A DNA stretch of 64,000 nucleotides from Congeria kusceri (Eukaryota > Mollusca > Bivalvia > Myida > Dreissenidae), in NCBI GenBank assembly GCA_027627225.1, contig CM051029.1:10085715-10149714 (forward strand). The letters are read 5' to 3'. The notes beneath the pieces were generated by a model. The model saw only the letters and a list, made by a program, of their open reading frames with translations, did not search any database and was not told where the DNA came from. Made by a program: the position numbers and the translations under genes. The stretch's first letter is position 1, and every line of letters starts with the position of its first letter. Of the stretch, positions 39,945 through 51,224 are shown one piece after another.

Positions 39945-41257
39945 ACCGTCTTATGTTGTCATCTGCTATGTTATTATATTAGCAGTACATGTTATTATGT
40001 CAAACTTTAATGTTGTCTTGTCAGTATATCGGTTCATCTTGTCTACTCATAATGTGAGTTTGTCTTTCGCATGTGTTATTATGTTATGTACACGTGTTGT
40101 TTTGTCAATGCAAGGCGTTAACTTGTATGCAATGTGAATTGTAATGTCAAATTGTTATGTTAAAATGTCGTTTGATCCTGTAAAGAGAGCAAGTTAACAT
40201 GCTTGTGCAGTGAGTGATCTTGTCAGTGTAGTGTGCTATTATGTCATGTTTAAAAGTTGTACATATATGCTGTTAATTTGCTCAGACTGTCTCTTATTAT
40301 GTCCGAATGCTGTGTTATTAATTCATGTTGCATACTTTTCGAGTGATTGTGTTCTAAACATTGCTATCATGTCAAGCCTACAAGCTGTTTTGTAAATTTT
40401 ATTTTTGTTGTCACAGTGTCTAATCATGTTTAAAGTAAATTCACTTTGTTTAAACGATATGTTATTTTTTTCAAATGACATGTTGTTGTTGTTGATCTAA
40501 AATAGCATTCACTCACTACAATTTCTAAAAACACACAGTAACGATACGATTAGACATAAAAGCATGCACGAATGACATTAAAGTCAAAACGTTAATTTTA
40601 GTTGTAGACATAATGACGCGTCTTTGTGACGTAATAACATATTCTTTTGACAAGTTTACCTGATCATAGCACATGATTAAACATTATATTAACATAATAA
40701 CACGTCTTTCCGACATACTAACATATTCTTCTCACAAGTTCAACTGATAGCACATGATAAAACACTATTTTAACATAATGACACGTCGTTTTGACATAAT
40801 AACATATTCCCTTGACAAGTTCACCAGATCATGGCACATGATGAATCGCTATTTTAAAATAATACCACGTCGTTTGGACATAATATCTCATTCTTTTGTC
40901 AAGTTCACCCGATCATAGCACAAGATGAAACAATATTTTTACATAATTCCACGTCTAGTTTTACATAGTAACATATTCAGCTGACAAGTTCACCTGCACA
41001 TAGCACATGATGAAACAATATTTTAACATAATGACACGTCTTTTTGACATAATAACATATTCCCTTGAAAAGTTCACCTGCACATAGCACATGATGAAAT
41101 GCTATTTTAAAATAATACCACGTCTTTTTTTTGACATTATAACATATTCTTTTGAGAAGTTCACCTGCACATAGCACATGATGAAACACTATTTTAACAT
41201 AATGCCACGTCTTTTTGACATAATAAGACAATTCTGAACATGACGACATAAGACAGT
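39945..41257. mobile_element. Foldback element built of inverted ATGTCA repeats
   Basis: Termini are inverted: ACCGTCTTATGTTGTCA at 39945 matches the reverse complement of TGACGACATAAGACAGT at 41241-41257 at 15 of 17 positions. The left half is rich in GTTATTATGTCA words, the right half in the complementary TGACATAATAAC, so the element can fold back around about 40500. No transposase frame is present. A target duplication was not recognised. Confidence 0.65.
40590..41235. repeat. ~84-bp tandem repeat within the foldback element
   Basis: About eight copies of a unit containing AGCACATGATGAAAC, ATAATGACACGTCTTTTTG and TTGACAAGTTCACCTG, spaced 79-87 bp (anchors near 40668, 40749, 40833, 40916, 40998, 41084, 41171). 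The 84-bp versions keep a minus-strand frame open for 90 codons with a 28-residue period; this is repeat-driven, not a gene. Confidence 0.9.
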
Positions 41258-41399
41258 TCCATAAAATATGTACTGTTGCTAATTTGTTTGTAACAACAAT
41301 GGCGAGTGTACGAACAACAAATAAGCCTAGAAGTATTTTACATTTGAGTTTTTAATGCTATTTTTCGTATTGCGTTTAATTATTTGAAATTCACGTATT

Positions 41400-41530
41400 A
41401 CTTATCGTCCTATCGTCCTATACTATCTGCAACAGTTACTAGTATTACCATGAATATATTAGTTGCTGGAACCTCTTATGAGGTCAAGATGTATGCACAA
41501 AATTCAATTGGAAAATCGCAATTACTGTGA
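41400..41530 (+). pseudogene. FN3 exon fragment (plus strand)
   Basis: The plus strand encodes SATVTSITMNILVAGTSYEV then KMYAQNSIGKS, the C-terminal half of a fibronectin III domain like that of the receptor phosphatase (GTIYKIKMLAENKIGKS). After GKSQLL the frame hits a stop. Comparison with the minus-strand relic at 43796-43904 shows that this copy lost about 12 bases there (AAAATCGCAA-TTACTGTGATAAC against AAAATCAGAAGAAACC...). No other exon of a plus-strand gene was found near it. Confidence 0.7.
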
Positions 41531-42311
41531 TAACACGGCTACATCTGGTCTGCATTATGTCAAAAACATTGCGCTATAACCCTATAGTAATTGTAAAAGC
41601 AAAAGCATGTTTGATTCAATTTGCATGTTGCACTATATACTATTTTCATCATTAGATCTATGTCTGTCTGTAGAAAGTTTTTTTTTTACATTTCGCAATA
41701 AGAATAGTATAAGTATTACATCATACAATATACACAACCTAATGTTATATTGGTTGTTCATATCAAATTTATAAAATATATATTCAAATGTGTCAGCAAA
41801 TACGTATGCGATACCAATTTGCAACAACTTACTTTATTATAAATGGTGTTCAACTAAGTTGCAAAACTCAAAAGTACGAGTTCTATATAAATGTATTTAA
41901 ACATACCTATGGTATGCGCTTATCTAATTGTCATTATCCGTACTTCATGCTATACGTATTTTTGTTTATTTATATACCGTTACGATATTCCGCGATCAGA
42001 CCGGTATGGTTTGTTCACATTTTGTGTCCTGAGACGGCATCAATGTATGTTTAATAGTCGCAATTTTAATGTTACATGTTAAATTTTATCGACGCTAGTT
42101 ACAGTTTTCTATGTTAAAAATGATACCCTTTGTATTCTCTACCAGCCACGGCATGTGCATGAACATTTCACAGTATATTATTAAAGTAGTCCCATATAAC
42201 TAAAAGTAAACTAATCAATATTTACCAGATTATCCTACCACATTCTGCCCACCAATATTTAAAAACATCCTTCTATAGAATCGTTCCACCATCACATGTC
42301 GCATTAACAAT

Positions 42312-42591
42312 TTAATTGATGCATATATTATTTAACATAATACTCCAATAGCAAGATTGTTCGTTTTTTAAAGTGTTGGACAATTTTAAATTAACATATG
42401 CATTTTCTTCTTTCAGCAAGCCAGACTCACTGTCCGAAATGTTATTGTATAGTTTATTGTTCACCGAGTGAGCTTCTTGTGTGTTGCCTTGTGACAGAAC
42501 CGAATATTCATGAAATGAAGTTTCAGCGGGTGTTTCGTACTGATTTCCAGGCGGGGTTTTTGAAAATAAAGAAGAACCATGATTCGAATTG
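42312..42591 (-). pseudogene. Tyrosine-motif cytoplasmic tail exon
   Basis: A minus-strand frame open for about 92 codons to TAA at 42312-42314, polar and Ser/Thr/Asn/Glu-rich, with four spaced tyrosine motifs: NQYETP, HEYSVL, KLYNNI and NAYVNLKL. YxxL/I spacing of this kind is used by SH2-binding signalling tails (ITIM/ITAM-like), although none matches the strict ITIM consensus. The exon start is not settled: the nearest AG would give phase 2, whereas the linker exon ends in phase 1, so a small exon may be missing. No lesion is seen in this exon itself. Confidence 0.55.
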
Positions 42592-43024
42592 CTTTTAAAT
42601 ATTTAACCATTCAGTTGTATATGGCAATCGCCCGTTGGCAAATGGGTAAAACACAAATTTAATTTTGTAATTACTACATATTAACTCATATTCGCGACAT
42701 AATATGTCATAATTTCGTTACCCGTAATTACGAGTAGCCTATGTAATACTTATGACATACATGTATTATCAAGTAAGCATGACTTCGGTTTATAACATGT
42801 CGTAATTACGGCCGTGTTATTTTTGAAATTTGTCATTATGTCGTAATTATCATGCCTAAATAATTCGTAAAAGCGTCAGAGTCACTCGTTATTCCGACCC
42901 ATATAATGTTGATTTTATACAATATAAGCAATGTAATAACATGTATGCAATATAATAGTATGCAGGTTTTGAATCATAACTACGCTTAAAGGTTCATTAT
43001 GCTTAATGGTGATCATGATCATAC

Positions 43025-43077
43025 CGATTCCGCAGGATTCGTATTCGGAGTTCCCGTTTGCAGCTGGGTTGTTGGCT
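43025..43077 (-). pseudogene. Juxtamembrane linker exon of the decayed receptor
   Basis: Acceptor CTTTTTGTTACAG, then a 53-nt exon encoding ANNPAANGNSEYESCGI and donor G|GTATGA. Phases are 2-1, identical to the 38-nt exon at 12574-12611 of the intact gene (SISHANGEYENI); both share HANGEYE/AANGNSEYE. This is the strongest evidence that the cytoplasmic side was inherited too. Confidence 0.7.
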
Positions 43078-43402
43078 CTGTAACAAAAAGTTATTGAGTT
43101 GTTTCTCAGTATTTCATTAAATACGTTAGAAATGTAATATGCAGTTAAACAAAATAAGTATAAGAATACAACAATAATAATTGACTACGAGTGTTCTAAT
43201 TAAACGATGCAAATATAGATACGGACTGGGTAAAGAATAAGTCAGTGTAATGAGCTGCAAAAGCCAGGGTTACCTGAAATATATGCGGTAATTAATATAG
43301 GAACATCAATACTAGGATGCACATGGAATTATAAGTTTGCAACAATTAAACAAAACGTATCTAATCATTACAATCGAACATCACAATAAAACACAAATTT
43401 AC

Positions 43403-43510
43403 GTTAAAATGTGATCCTAAATTTCCACATCATAAATAAGATGACTGCCATAAGACTTACACCTACAACGCTACCAACAGCAGCCCTGATCGACGAGGAA
43501 GAACTGCTAT
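43403..43510 (-). pseudogene. Transmembrane exon of the decayed receptor
   Basis: A 108-nt phase 1-1 exon reading a Ser-rich stem (SSSSSIR), a helix (AAVGSVVGVSLMAVILFMMW) and KFRITF. It is followed by the donor GTAAAT, the same hexamer that follows the intact TM exon at 12115. An in-frame TAA one codon before the donor would end the protein right after the membrane. Confidence 0.75.
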
Positions 43511-43795
43511 CTATTGATTTATGTAAACTGCTCTATACGAATTAATTTCTTAATGTCTGTAAGATGGTTTTTGTTTGTTATGTCGTTGTTTGCGACAAGT
43601 TTCGTCCATTGATTCGATATTAATTATCAACGAATTTAGTCTATACACAAATTCTTATGACAATTAATAGCAGTTTACTTAAGTATTCTTGCAATATTTC
43701 ATAAACGGACATATTCATGTTGTATAGTCAAAACCAAAATAAAGCATATTAAAATGAGAAAAATATAAAGCAATAAAATAGGGAACAATGCATAC

Positions 43796-43904
43796 CAGAT
43801 GAAGCCCGTGTTATCACAGAAATAACTTTGGTTTCTTCTGATTTTCAAATTGAATTTTCTGCATACATCTTGACCTCATAAGAGGTCCCAGCAATTATAT
43901 GTTC
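43796..43904 (-). pseudogene. Truncated FN3 exon of the decayed receptor
   Basis: Encodes EHIIAGTSYEVKMYAENSI, then a TGA where the plus-strand relic at 41.4 kb has GGA (Gly), then KSEETKVISVITRASSG and a donor GTATGC. Only about 18 bp separate its start from the donor of the preceding Ig exon, so the intervening intron, any further Ig exon and the first half of FN3 are deleted. Confidence 0.7.
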
Positions 43905-43921
43905 ATAATAAAACTACTCAC

Positions 43922-44218
43922 ACAATACTGCAGCAATGCTCATCGAACTATACATGTTTTTCGGTTCCTTTCCAGTCGGATCGAGAGTATTGCGTGCCAT
44001 GCACTCAATGCTGCTGTTGTTCACGAGAGTAGTGTTCCAATTTTAATGACCTTTTGCCGACACCACACCATTCGATGTCCATACATAGCTGGCAGGGAGA
44101 TTCGACAACGCAAGGCATCTTGAACGGACATCTCGACCTCTTACAAAGCTAATGGTGGGACTGTTAATGTGTTGCTCAGTAATCCCTTGAAGATAGAGAG
44201 ACAGTCCTGTCACAGGAT
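43922..44218 (-). pseudogene. Ig exon of the decayed receptor, one nonsense codon
   Basis: A 297-nt phase 1-1 exon with acceptor TTTTATTGCAG and donor T|GTGAGT. It encodes a Tyr-Pro start (YPVTGLSLYLQ), B-strand Cys (RSRCLALS), C-strand Trp (SYVWTSNG), F-strand Cys (SIECMARNT) and the usual SIAAVL end. The length and both junctions are exactly as in intact Ig exons; the only lesion is TAA at 44043-44045. It may therefore have been inactivated fairly recently. Confidence 0.8.
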
Positions 44219-45009
44219 CTGCAATAAAAGAAACCTAAATAAAATGCAGTTTATGACCATTCTTAAACGATTAATACATGTTTTATAATTTTTACCTAGT
44301 TAATCGTAAACTGTACATGTTATTTTATCAGGCATTTACTGATTGAAACAAGTACCATAATAAACTCCGTATGCATTGTTGGTACTATTAATTTAACAAT
44401 TTTTGCGACTGGTATTGAGCAATATTAACTAAAACAATATTGATACATATTGGTTCAACATACATACGTGTTCTTTTTTTGGATTGGAAGTAAAATATAC
44501 ATGTAACTGTGAGTTTAATTTTTTGCTTTTATTAAAACGTGTATATTAGTTATTGTATATATTATATATATAAATGAAATAGTGATAGAAATTTAAAAAT
44601 ACGAACACGTGCAGTGCAATAAATTATACTGAATGTGCTATAATTGTTGTTTACGTTTATATCTATCAAACATTTACAAGAGGCTTATTGAGGTATATTA
44701 TAAATAATAATCCATCCATCATTATTGATATGCGCATCAAAATTTACACGGAGAATCGTTATACATACAATTTGTTTGGCATAGTGGAGATAACTGATCA
44801 TAAAATGAGCACGTGTCAAACTGATTTATTACTATACAGAGATATAATTAAACACACTTATATAATGCAACAAATGTTCGACAAACAAGTATATGTATTG
44901 CGAATTGTGCAACAGAAGTATGACATTTACTTGTTAATTTTAATGTTATTTCATTGCTGTATGTCGCTTGAAAATTCATGGCAACAGAGCACTTTCACTT
45001 GTCACTGTT

Positions 45010-45252
45010 ATTGATTGAGTTCAAGGGTTTCAGTGTTCACGTTAATGTTGTCGATCCGCTGCACCCACAGTTCGAAAATTCGGCCGGTAACGTCGCAGGT
45101 ATAATTGTACATTCGCTGCCAACGTATCCGATTGTTAGGATGTTTAGGAACGTTCAATCGCCTGCTGGTTGGCGCCACCAGTCTACAACTCTTTCGGTTA
45201 AATGTGTGCAGGCTAGTTGAACAACTTCGTTGACTTCTGCGCTAATGAAGAT
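45010..45252 (-). pseudogene. Ig1-like exon of the decayed receptor
   Basis: Minus-strand reading gives ISAEVNEVVQLACTHLTERV with DWWRQPAGD, then after a one-base frame change RMYNYTCDVTGRIFELWVQR. The pattern parallels Ig1 of the intact gene, where ISADVEDV, FTC, VRWLRL and YSCNVSTVYSFAI occur in the same order. The frameshift lies in the codons after PAGD, near 45152. Confidence 0.65.
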
Positions 45253-45254
45253 AT

Positions 45255-48200
45255 TAGGATTATACGTAAATACATTTAAACACGGTAAATTAATATCAAT
45301 ACACCAACTGCCAATAAAAACAAACGTATATGGAGAAGATATACGTGTTTATATATACCTGCCTCGATAATATAGTTCGAGTGTAAAAGGAATGTTTACA
45401 TTGAAATTGATTTTTTTTACAAACTACGGCTTTCATAGTCCAGGACCTACAGTCATTTATTACCAAATAGGAAAATTGTAATTATTGTATTGTCGAAGAC
45501 CGGTGTCGGACTACGATATGAACGAGAGTTTGCTTTTGGTGCAAATAAACTAAGATTGACGTGTATAATTAATATATAAGTTAAACACTTATTAAAAAAT
45601 ATATAGTGGATATTTGTTGATTTCGGTGTAAAATAGTATTTTATTTCAGGAATGTTCATAGATACTGATATTTTCACGAGTGGCTCAGCCAGGAGTGAGA
45701 AGAGAACTTTTCCCTGATCACGAAAGATGCTTATATCAATTTGCATCGTAAGCCAGTTTAAAGTGTTTACACATTTTAATTAAAGTGTTGTCCGAGTTCC
45801 CGATGGCGTAACAATGACGAGGATTGTCCCAAAACAAATAATAATATCATGATGATGTTTGTTTAAGCATGTGCACATGTAATATATGTATATTTTACAT
45901 CTTCAGAGTGCATTTAAGTCCCTTTTATCACAAAGGTCTATTAAAAATATGCGTATTTCAAATGTTATTTAAAGCGTTGCGGCCAACACAGTTTAATTTT
46001 ATAATAGACATAATGGTAGTATACATAAAATACAATTTAAATCCTTTATACAGACCATTATGTTTTGAAAAAAAAAAACACGTTGGTGTGTCAATAAGAG
46101 ATGTTGCATTGAAATGACGTCACTACAGTTTCTATGGCGAGATTTGTTTAACATGTTGTCAGCATTGGCATTAAATCTTTATCTCAAATGATAGCACCAA
46201 AACACAGATTGGTAACACAATAATGCGTTGAGCGCATGATTACACACACACATGATATAAAGGAACTAAAATCACCAGAATTCATACACTTTAAATTTAG
46301 CATTTGTTTTTACGGCGACAAAATAGGTTTCCAACTAGACAGACGGACAGCGACATGACAAACGAAAACATACCGGTACCTATAACGTTCAACAATCAAC
46401 ATCATGCAGGCTATCCTTCATGAACTGCTGTAGGACTCTCATTAAGTATATGTTTGTTTATGTACTCACGCAAAAGAACAATGCTTGAGAATTAATAAAC
46501 GTATGGCATAAAGACGTAATTGATACTATCGTCGTGTTGGCCGCATCGCTGCATACTATGTTCCAAAATAAATACAACTTTTTATATAGAATAAACACCG
46601 CTCAAATGCAAAAAATGTATCCTAAGTCATAATTAATCGGTAATAATAACAATATATAGAATGTGTGGGATTTTGTTATCCTGCGCTTGTGTATGTATGC
46701 TCTGGAAAGAACTACACAAACTAAAACAAGTTTCATGCCTAAACTTACAGCGTACACACATAATTACTGATATCGAAACTGAAACATGCTCATAATGTAT
46801 TAATACAACTAGTTGCAAGTTCACTACTATTATTAATATGCATGCGCTAGTACATATTCAATAATTTATATTTACTTTATGTGAAAATACTTAATTATTG
46901 AGTATTTTTCAATCGTTTTTCGCCGGTGCCCAATGATTATTATAATACCGATAAATTACATATACTATTTGAGCATATGATTGTAGAACCTATTTTCTCT
47001 GCCGCCTATACTTGTAATTTCATTTGGGTTTATCTGGTTGGTTTGTGATTTTAGGCCATATTCATAGTGCACGAAGAATCTTAGTACAATCTTAACGAAG
47101 TTGTAAACAATACTTTATATAAACTCAAAAAAAAGTTATAACACTCCAAATGCAAAATGTTGTATTTTGTTTATTTATAAGCATTTTAGCTGCGCCACGG
47201 TAAACACGAAATGTGTGCGTATATTTTACAATATTTTGGACGGAACACATGCATGTATAACTCAAATAACCATAGCTGACATTTCAAGCTGAAATTCTTA
47301 TAAATAAATAAAAAACAACAATTTCAATTTATTCCATTTGATGTGTTAAAACTTTTGTTGAGAGTATAGGTTTTGCCATGATATCTAAGAAAAATGTAAG
47401 TATTATTCAAGCAAGTTTAAACTTAAGTGTTTTCTCCTTAAGTGTGACAGAAGAGTCACAATTCCTTAACTAAAGAAGACAATAACGTAAGATCTTAAAA
47501 AACAATCAGCGTCGTTGTTTGTTTATTTTAAATTCCACTCAATGTCAACCAGTAATTTAAACACGGCAAGTTTACTTTAGTTTAATCATTCCGATTTTGG
47601 TGCATTCACGCCTAACTTATTTACATAAACCGGATATGAACATTTAACATTTCAACGGTCCAATATTTGCTTAAATGCTATGTTAATTTTGTAATATGAA
47701 CTTATTTTGGAAGCGTATTTATATTAGCACGTTATCTATTTTATAATAAACCAATGTGAATAAAGGTAAGTCGATTGAACGACTCACACATAAGGCACCT
47801 CCATGTGTGATATAATAGTTGGATGCATCGGTATTCGGATACAAAACGTGTACAAACTAGTGAATCAGAAATATTAAAGAAGGAGTGCTCTGTCAATGTT
47901 TGGGGAGTGCTCTCTCGTTGTTTGGTTAACTTCGAACTAACATAATTTGGTACATGTGTCTGGCATATTTCCACAATAATTATTAACTAATTAAATGTTT
48001 TAAATGTATTTACATGTTTCACGTACTCTTTGCATATAGTATATACGTTAGTTTCACGAATGACTTATAAGATGATTGACATATATTTTCAATAGTCTTA
48101 TTTAATAATAATTACCAATTCATGAAATCAGACAATTTACGTAGTAATGTGCTTTATGTCAATAGATAAAAGACCGCCGGAGTCAACCCTCAGCAGACTC

Positions 48201-49795
48201 TGACAAAGCAGCAGCGATCAAAATGTACTAATTCTGTCAACAAGGAAACGAGGCCTTGGATGCATAATTATCTGCAGCATGAATACAACAGCCAACCAAG
48301 CGAAGAAATAGCCTGTAATCCATCTGTAACCAGGTAGAATTTTCTATTAATTCTGACAATTTGATTTAATCTATCTCCAACTGACCATACTGACCAATAG
48401 TCAGAGATGAGTGATTTTAAATGTTGTTTAGTCAGGTGACAATATCCCACTTTTTTTAAATCCTTCATTCATTGCGTTCTGGGCTGTCAATGTGTGAGCG
48501 GCTCATCATATGATATTACTTATGAAAGGTTAGTAAGATTTTTAATGTTGATAGTGTCTATTATTCATGTATTACAAGTGATTTGAGAATGAGAAATGAT
48601 CTGTCTGTAATTATTTCGTTTTGAATTTTGTGTTTATTGGAACCTGAAGTCGAGATTGCATTGTTTTTTTTATCTTTGTTATAGAAAGTATGTTAATCAT
48701 TATTTTCTTTCTAGTGTGCCCCGTGATTTTATTGCTGCAGTTCTAAAATACACGAGTCAGAATGTGCAGAGGCAGGGAGGCAGCGGGAGGCAGAACTTCA
48801 GACTATGTGAAGTCCACACCACATTGTGTATGTTGATATGCGTTGTAATGTGTATGCGTGTGACAGAGAACAGTGTAAGCTTTGTATGTATTATATAGCT
48901 GTAATGTTTTAGAGTTTTGTAAATGCTTATTAAATGTCTGTATGGTGAAATTTTAGTGTATATGTGTAAAGAGTTATTTGAGTGGGCCACTAGACACATT
49001 CTCTTATTATTATGATTATGCGAATATGAATAACTCTTTATGTATTGAAATGTGATTACTATATGGTTTTGCTATATGTTTGTGTATTTTCTTTAATGAT
49101 CATTACATGCAGTGATGCTAATGCTTGTTCCGTAGAGTCATTATATATAATTATATTGGGGTCAGATTTGGATAAGGGACGTTGGACAGTAAAATATTAT
49201 TATGTGTACGACTATAGTATTTTGAATATAGAGAATACTATGAACTGAACTGGAGTTGTGTGATTTCTACTGATGTATTTAAATAGGAACTGAACCCAAT
49301 ACAGATAACACTATATCACACATTGCAAATAATGTCACATTGAGCTATGTTGCAACTGGCCGCATTCAGCTGAACAAATTGCTACATTAATGCCATATCA
49401 CTGCCAACTGTATATAGTGCTGTTGCAGAGGTTTATTGCTCATCTTAGTTGGATTGATAATCTGCTCTCTACATTAAGTTTATACTGTCTGAACACGAAT
49501 TGACCAAGCAAGCGCAATAATTTTATAGAAAAGCTCAGTTCAACGAGTTATTGATGGTATCGATTGAACGAAAATTAGATTGGAGTGGTGTGTGCTTATT
49601 GCATGGGGTACCATAGCATCAATGTCTTGGTTGCATTTAATGATAAAGTACTGCAACAACGTGTGTTAAAGGCAGTTAGTCGTCATAGTACTGTCATCAA
49701 TAACATTTGTTTATAATTCTTGTCTCACACAGTGAAATACGACTAAATATATATGTGTTCATATGATATAAATTAATCATCGCAACGTTATGTTC
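45255..49795. other. Non-coding stretch, nothing recognised
   Basis: About 4.5 kb with no supported exon. Open frames at 45453-45746, 48268-48468 and 48656-48898 were inspected and carry no recognisable domain. No repeat family was recognised here. Confidence 0.4.
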
Positions 49796-49800
49796 TAGGT

Positions 49801-49902
49801 CTTATATATCGTCCCTTAAAAGCCTGAATTTTCAATCAGTCGTTTGTGCACTTAATAGTTTGCTGATGAAGCACCTTTTGGCCTTCAAGGGACGATATAT
49901 AA
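49801..49902. mobile_element. ~100-bp inverted-repeat (MITE-like) element
   Basis: The left end TTATATATCGTCCCTT (49802-49817) and right end AAGGGACGATATATAA (49887-49902) are perfect reverse complements over 16 bp, separated by 69 bp with partial internal pairing. The size and lack of coding capacity suggest a miniature inverted-repeat element. Confidence 0.7.
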
Positions 49903-50084
49903 ATTACTATGGAATCAATACATAGAAATAAATTATTTTTTTTAATTCTTGTTTATGTTGAGGAATTCTTAATTCTTCTTTTAAATATTTTAAAAGAATA
50001 CCAAACATACATAATATTACACTGTAATTTTGCTTGTCCAAAAGTGTTTCCTCTACAAGCTTGCATTTGTCATTACTGTTAAAG

Positions 50085-50201
50085 GAACTGAATGAAGCCA
50101 GCAACGATGCAGTCAATATACGAAATGGACAGTACCATATTCTAGCAGACAGTGGTCACCCATGTAGAAGAAGAATATTGATGGAGTACCTATTTCCCTA
50201 A
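50085..50201 (+). pseudogene. PIF/Harbinger-type transposase fragment
   Basis: Thirty-eight codons read ELNEASNDAVNIRNGQYHIL then ADSGHPCRRRILMEYLFP and stop. The segment G-x-Y-H-I-L-A-D-S-G-H-P followed by a leucine-rich stretch resembles the DDE-domain block of Harbinger transposases (GDSGYPL, then a leucine-rich stretch and TPY-like end), which contains one catalytic Asp. No other part of a transposase or terminal inverted repeats were found, so this is a scrap. Confidence 0.5.
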
Positions 50202-50204
50202 TAT

Positions 50205-51200
50205 GGAGTACAAGATGTTAACATCATGTGTATTTTGGTAACAAGAAAAAATAACGTATTATAACACATACATGTGTCACTCTGTAAAACAAGATTCTGT
50301 AATTTTCTTTTAATTACTAATTTTGTTTAGATGTATAATATTTTTGTGGCTAACAATAATTTTTAACACCCATATCTTGTCAGTATTTTGTACGTAATTA
50401 ATAAAAAAAATAATACTAACTGGACATGATAAAATCAATAAATAAAACATTGTGAACTTATGCATAGATTCATTGCAAAATCACGTTTTATATTTCCGAT
50501 ATTTTATATTTTATCTAAACATAATGTCAAATTTTGTTTGAAACAATTATATCAACATGTTTTACTATCAGTCAATTAATTTGAGTTTCCATATGTTTAA
50601 CATTTATTTTAATATCAATATATCGTGTCAAATAATAACAAGTGTATGCATGAATACATCGATATATCATGTCCTATCAACAAACAATATGTAACATAGG
50701 TTACCTATTGTAGATTTTAAAATGTGCCACATACAACTTTAATATAGTCAAAACAGCTTAATTTATCAATAACACATTTTACAGTGCGCACACTGCTTTA
50801 AATTGTACAGTTAGAAGAATAGCCAAAAACCAGTTGCGCACTAATCCTTTTTCCAATATTGACCAGCAAGTATTATATTGTTTTAAAAGAATATGAGTGG
50901 CTGAATTATGGATGAGTGAGTGAATGGTGTGTGAAAGGTAAAAAATATGTGTTCATTCCAAAGTCAGATGTGAAGAGAAGTTGATACTGTTGTATACTAG
51001 TATATTTTTATAATTAGATTTGGTGCTCTGGTAGGTCTTCCCTCCCTGACCTGTCCAAACAATTGTATTGTGTTGTATTGCATTTAAATTGACTATACTT
51101 AAGAATGTATTCACAGTATTTAAATATTACTTTATAATTGTTATATGCTTATTTCAGGTCTCTTTTGTATCTATTAAAATAAATAAAATCCATGCTATAA
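50205..51200. other. AT-rich stretch, possible LTR remnant at its end
   Basis: No gene seen. The last 300 bp lead up to a primer-binding-site-like motif and contain AATAAA near 51178-51186, so a long terminal repeat could end at about 51201. It does not end in the usual CA, and no second copy was found in the window. LTR status is speculative. Confidence 0.3.
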
Positions 51201-51201
51201 A

Positions 51202-51224
51202 TGGCGCCCAACGTGGGACTCGAA
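51202..51224 (+). other. tRNA-Lys primer-binding-site-like motif
   Basis: TGGCGCCCAACGTGGGAC followed by TCGAA is complementary to the 3' end of a lysine tRNA including the added CCA. This is the classic form of the minus-strand primer site of LTR retroelements. It precedes a decayed SGNH-like ORF by about 0.7 kb. A tRNA-fragment insertion is the alternative explanation. Confidence 0.6.

Larger units (their letters stand above)
42312..45252 (-). pseudogene. Decayed Ig/FN3/TM receptor gene with a tyrosine-motif tail
   Basis: Five segments in the same order and strand match exons of the receptor phosphatase at 5-20 kb, and a sixth supplies a different tail: Ig1-like (45010-45252), Ig (43922-44218), truncated FN3 (43796-43904), TM (43403-43510), 53-nt linker (43025-43077), tail (42312-42591). 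Splice sites and phases of the Ig, TM and linker exons match the intact gene. Damage: a frameshift in the Ig1-like exon, a TAA at 44043-44045 in the Ig exon, deletion of the intron plus the first half of FN3, and a TGA in the FN3 remnant. No phosphatase exons follow; the tail ends at a stop at 42312-42314. If it was once functional, it was a surface receptor without enzymatic domains. Whether the tail exon truly belongs to the same gene is inference from position and strand. Confidence 0.7.

Noticed and set aside
40977..41249. 90-codon minus-strand frame with a 28-residue repeat
   Set aside because: Follows from the ~84-bp tandem repeat in the foldback element; older units are frameshifted.
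42398..42598. Plus-strand 66-codon frame preceded by an acceptor-like TTCTTCTTTCAG
   Set aside because: The complementary minus strand gives a longer, polar, tyrosine-motif frame in line with receptor exons on the same strand; the plus frame shows no domain.
48656..48898. Frame after an acceptor TTTCTTTCTAG near the transposon cluster
   Set aside because: No recognisable motif and ends in low-complexity hydrophobic sequence; insufficient to call an exon.
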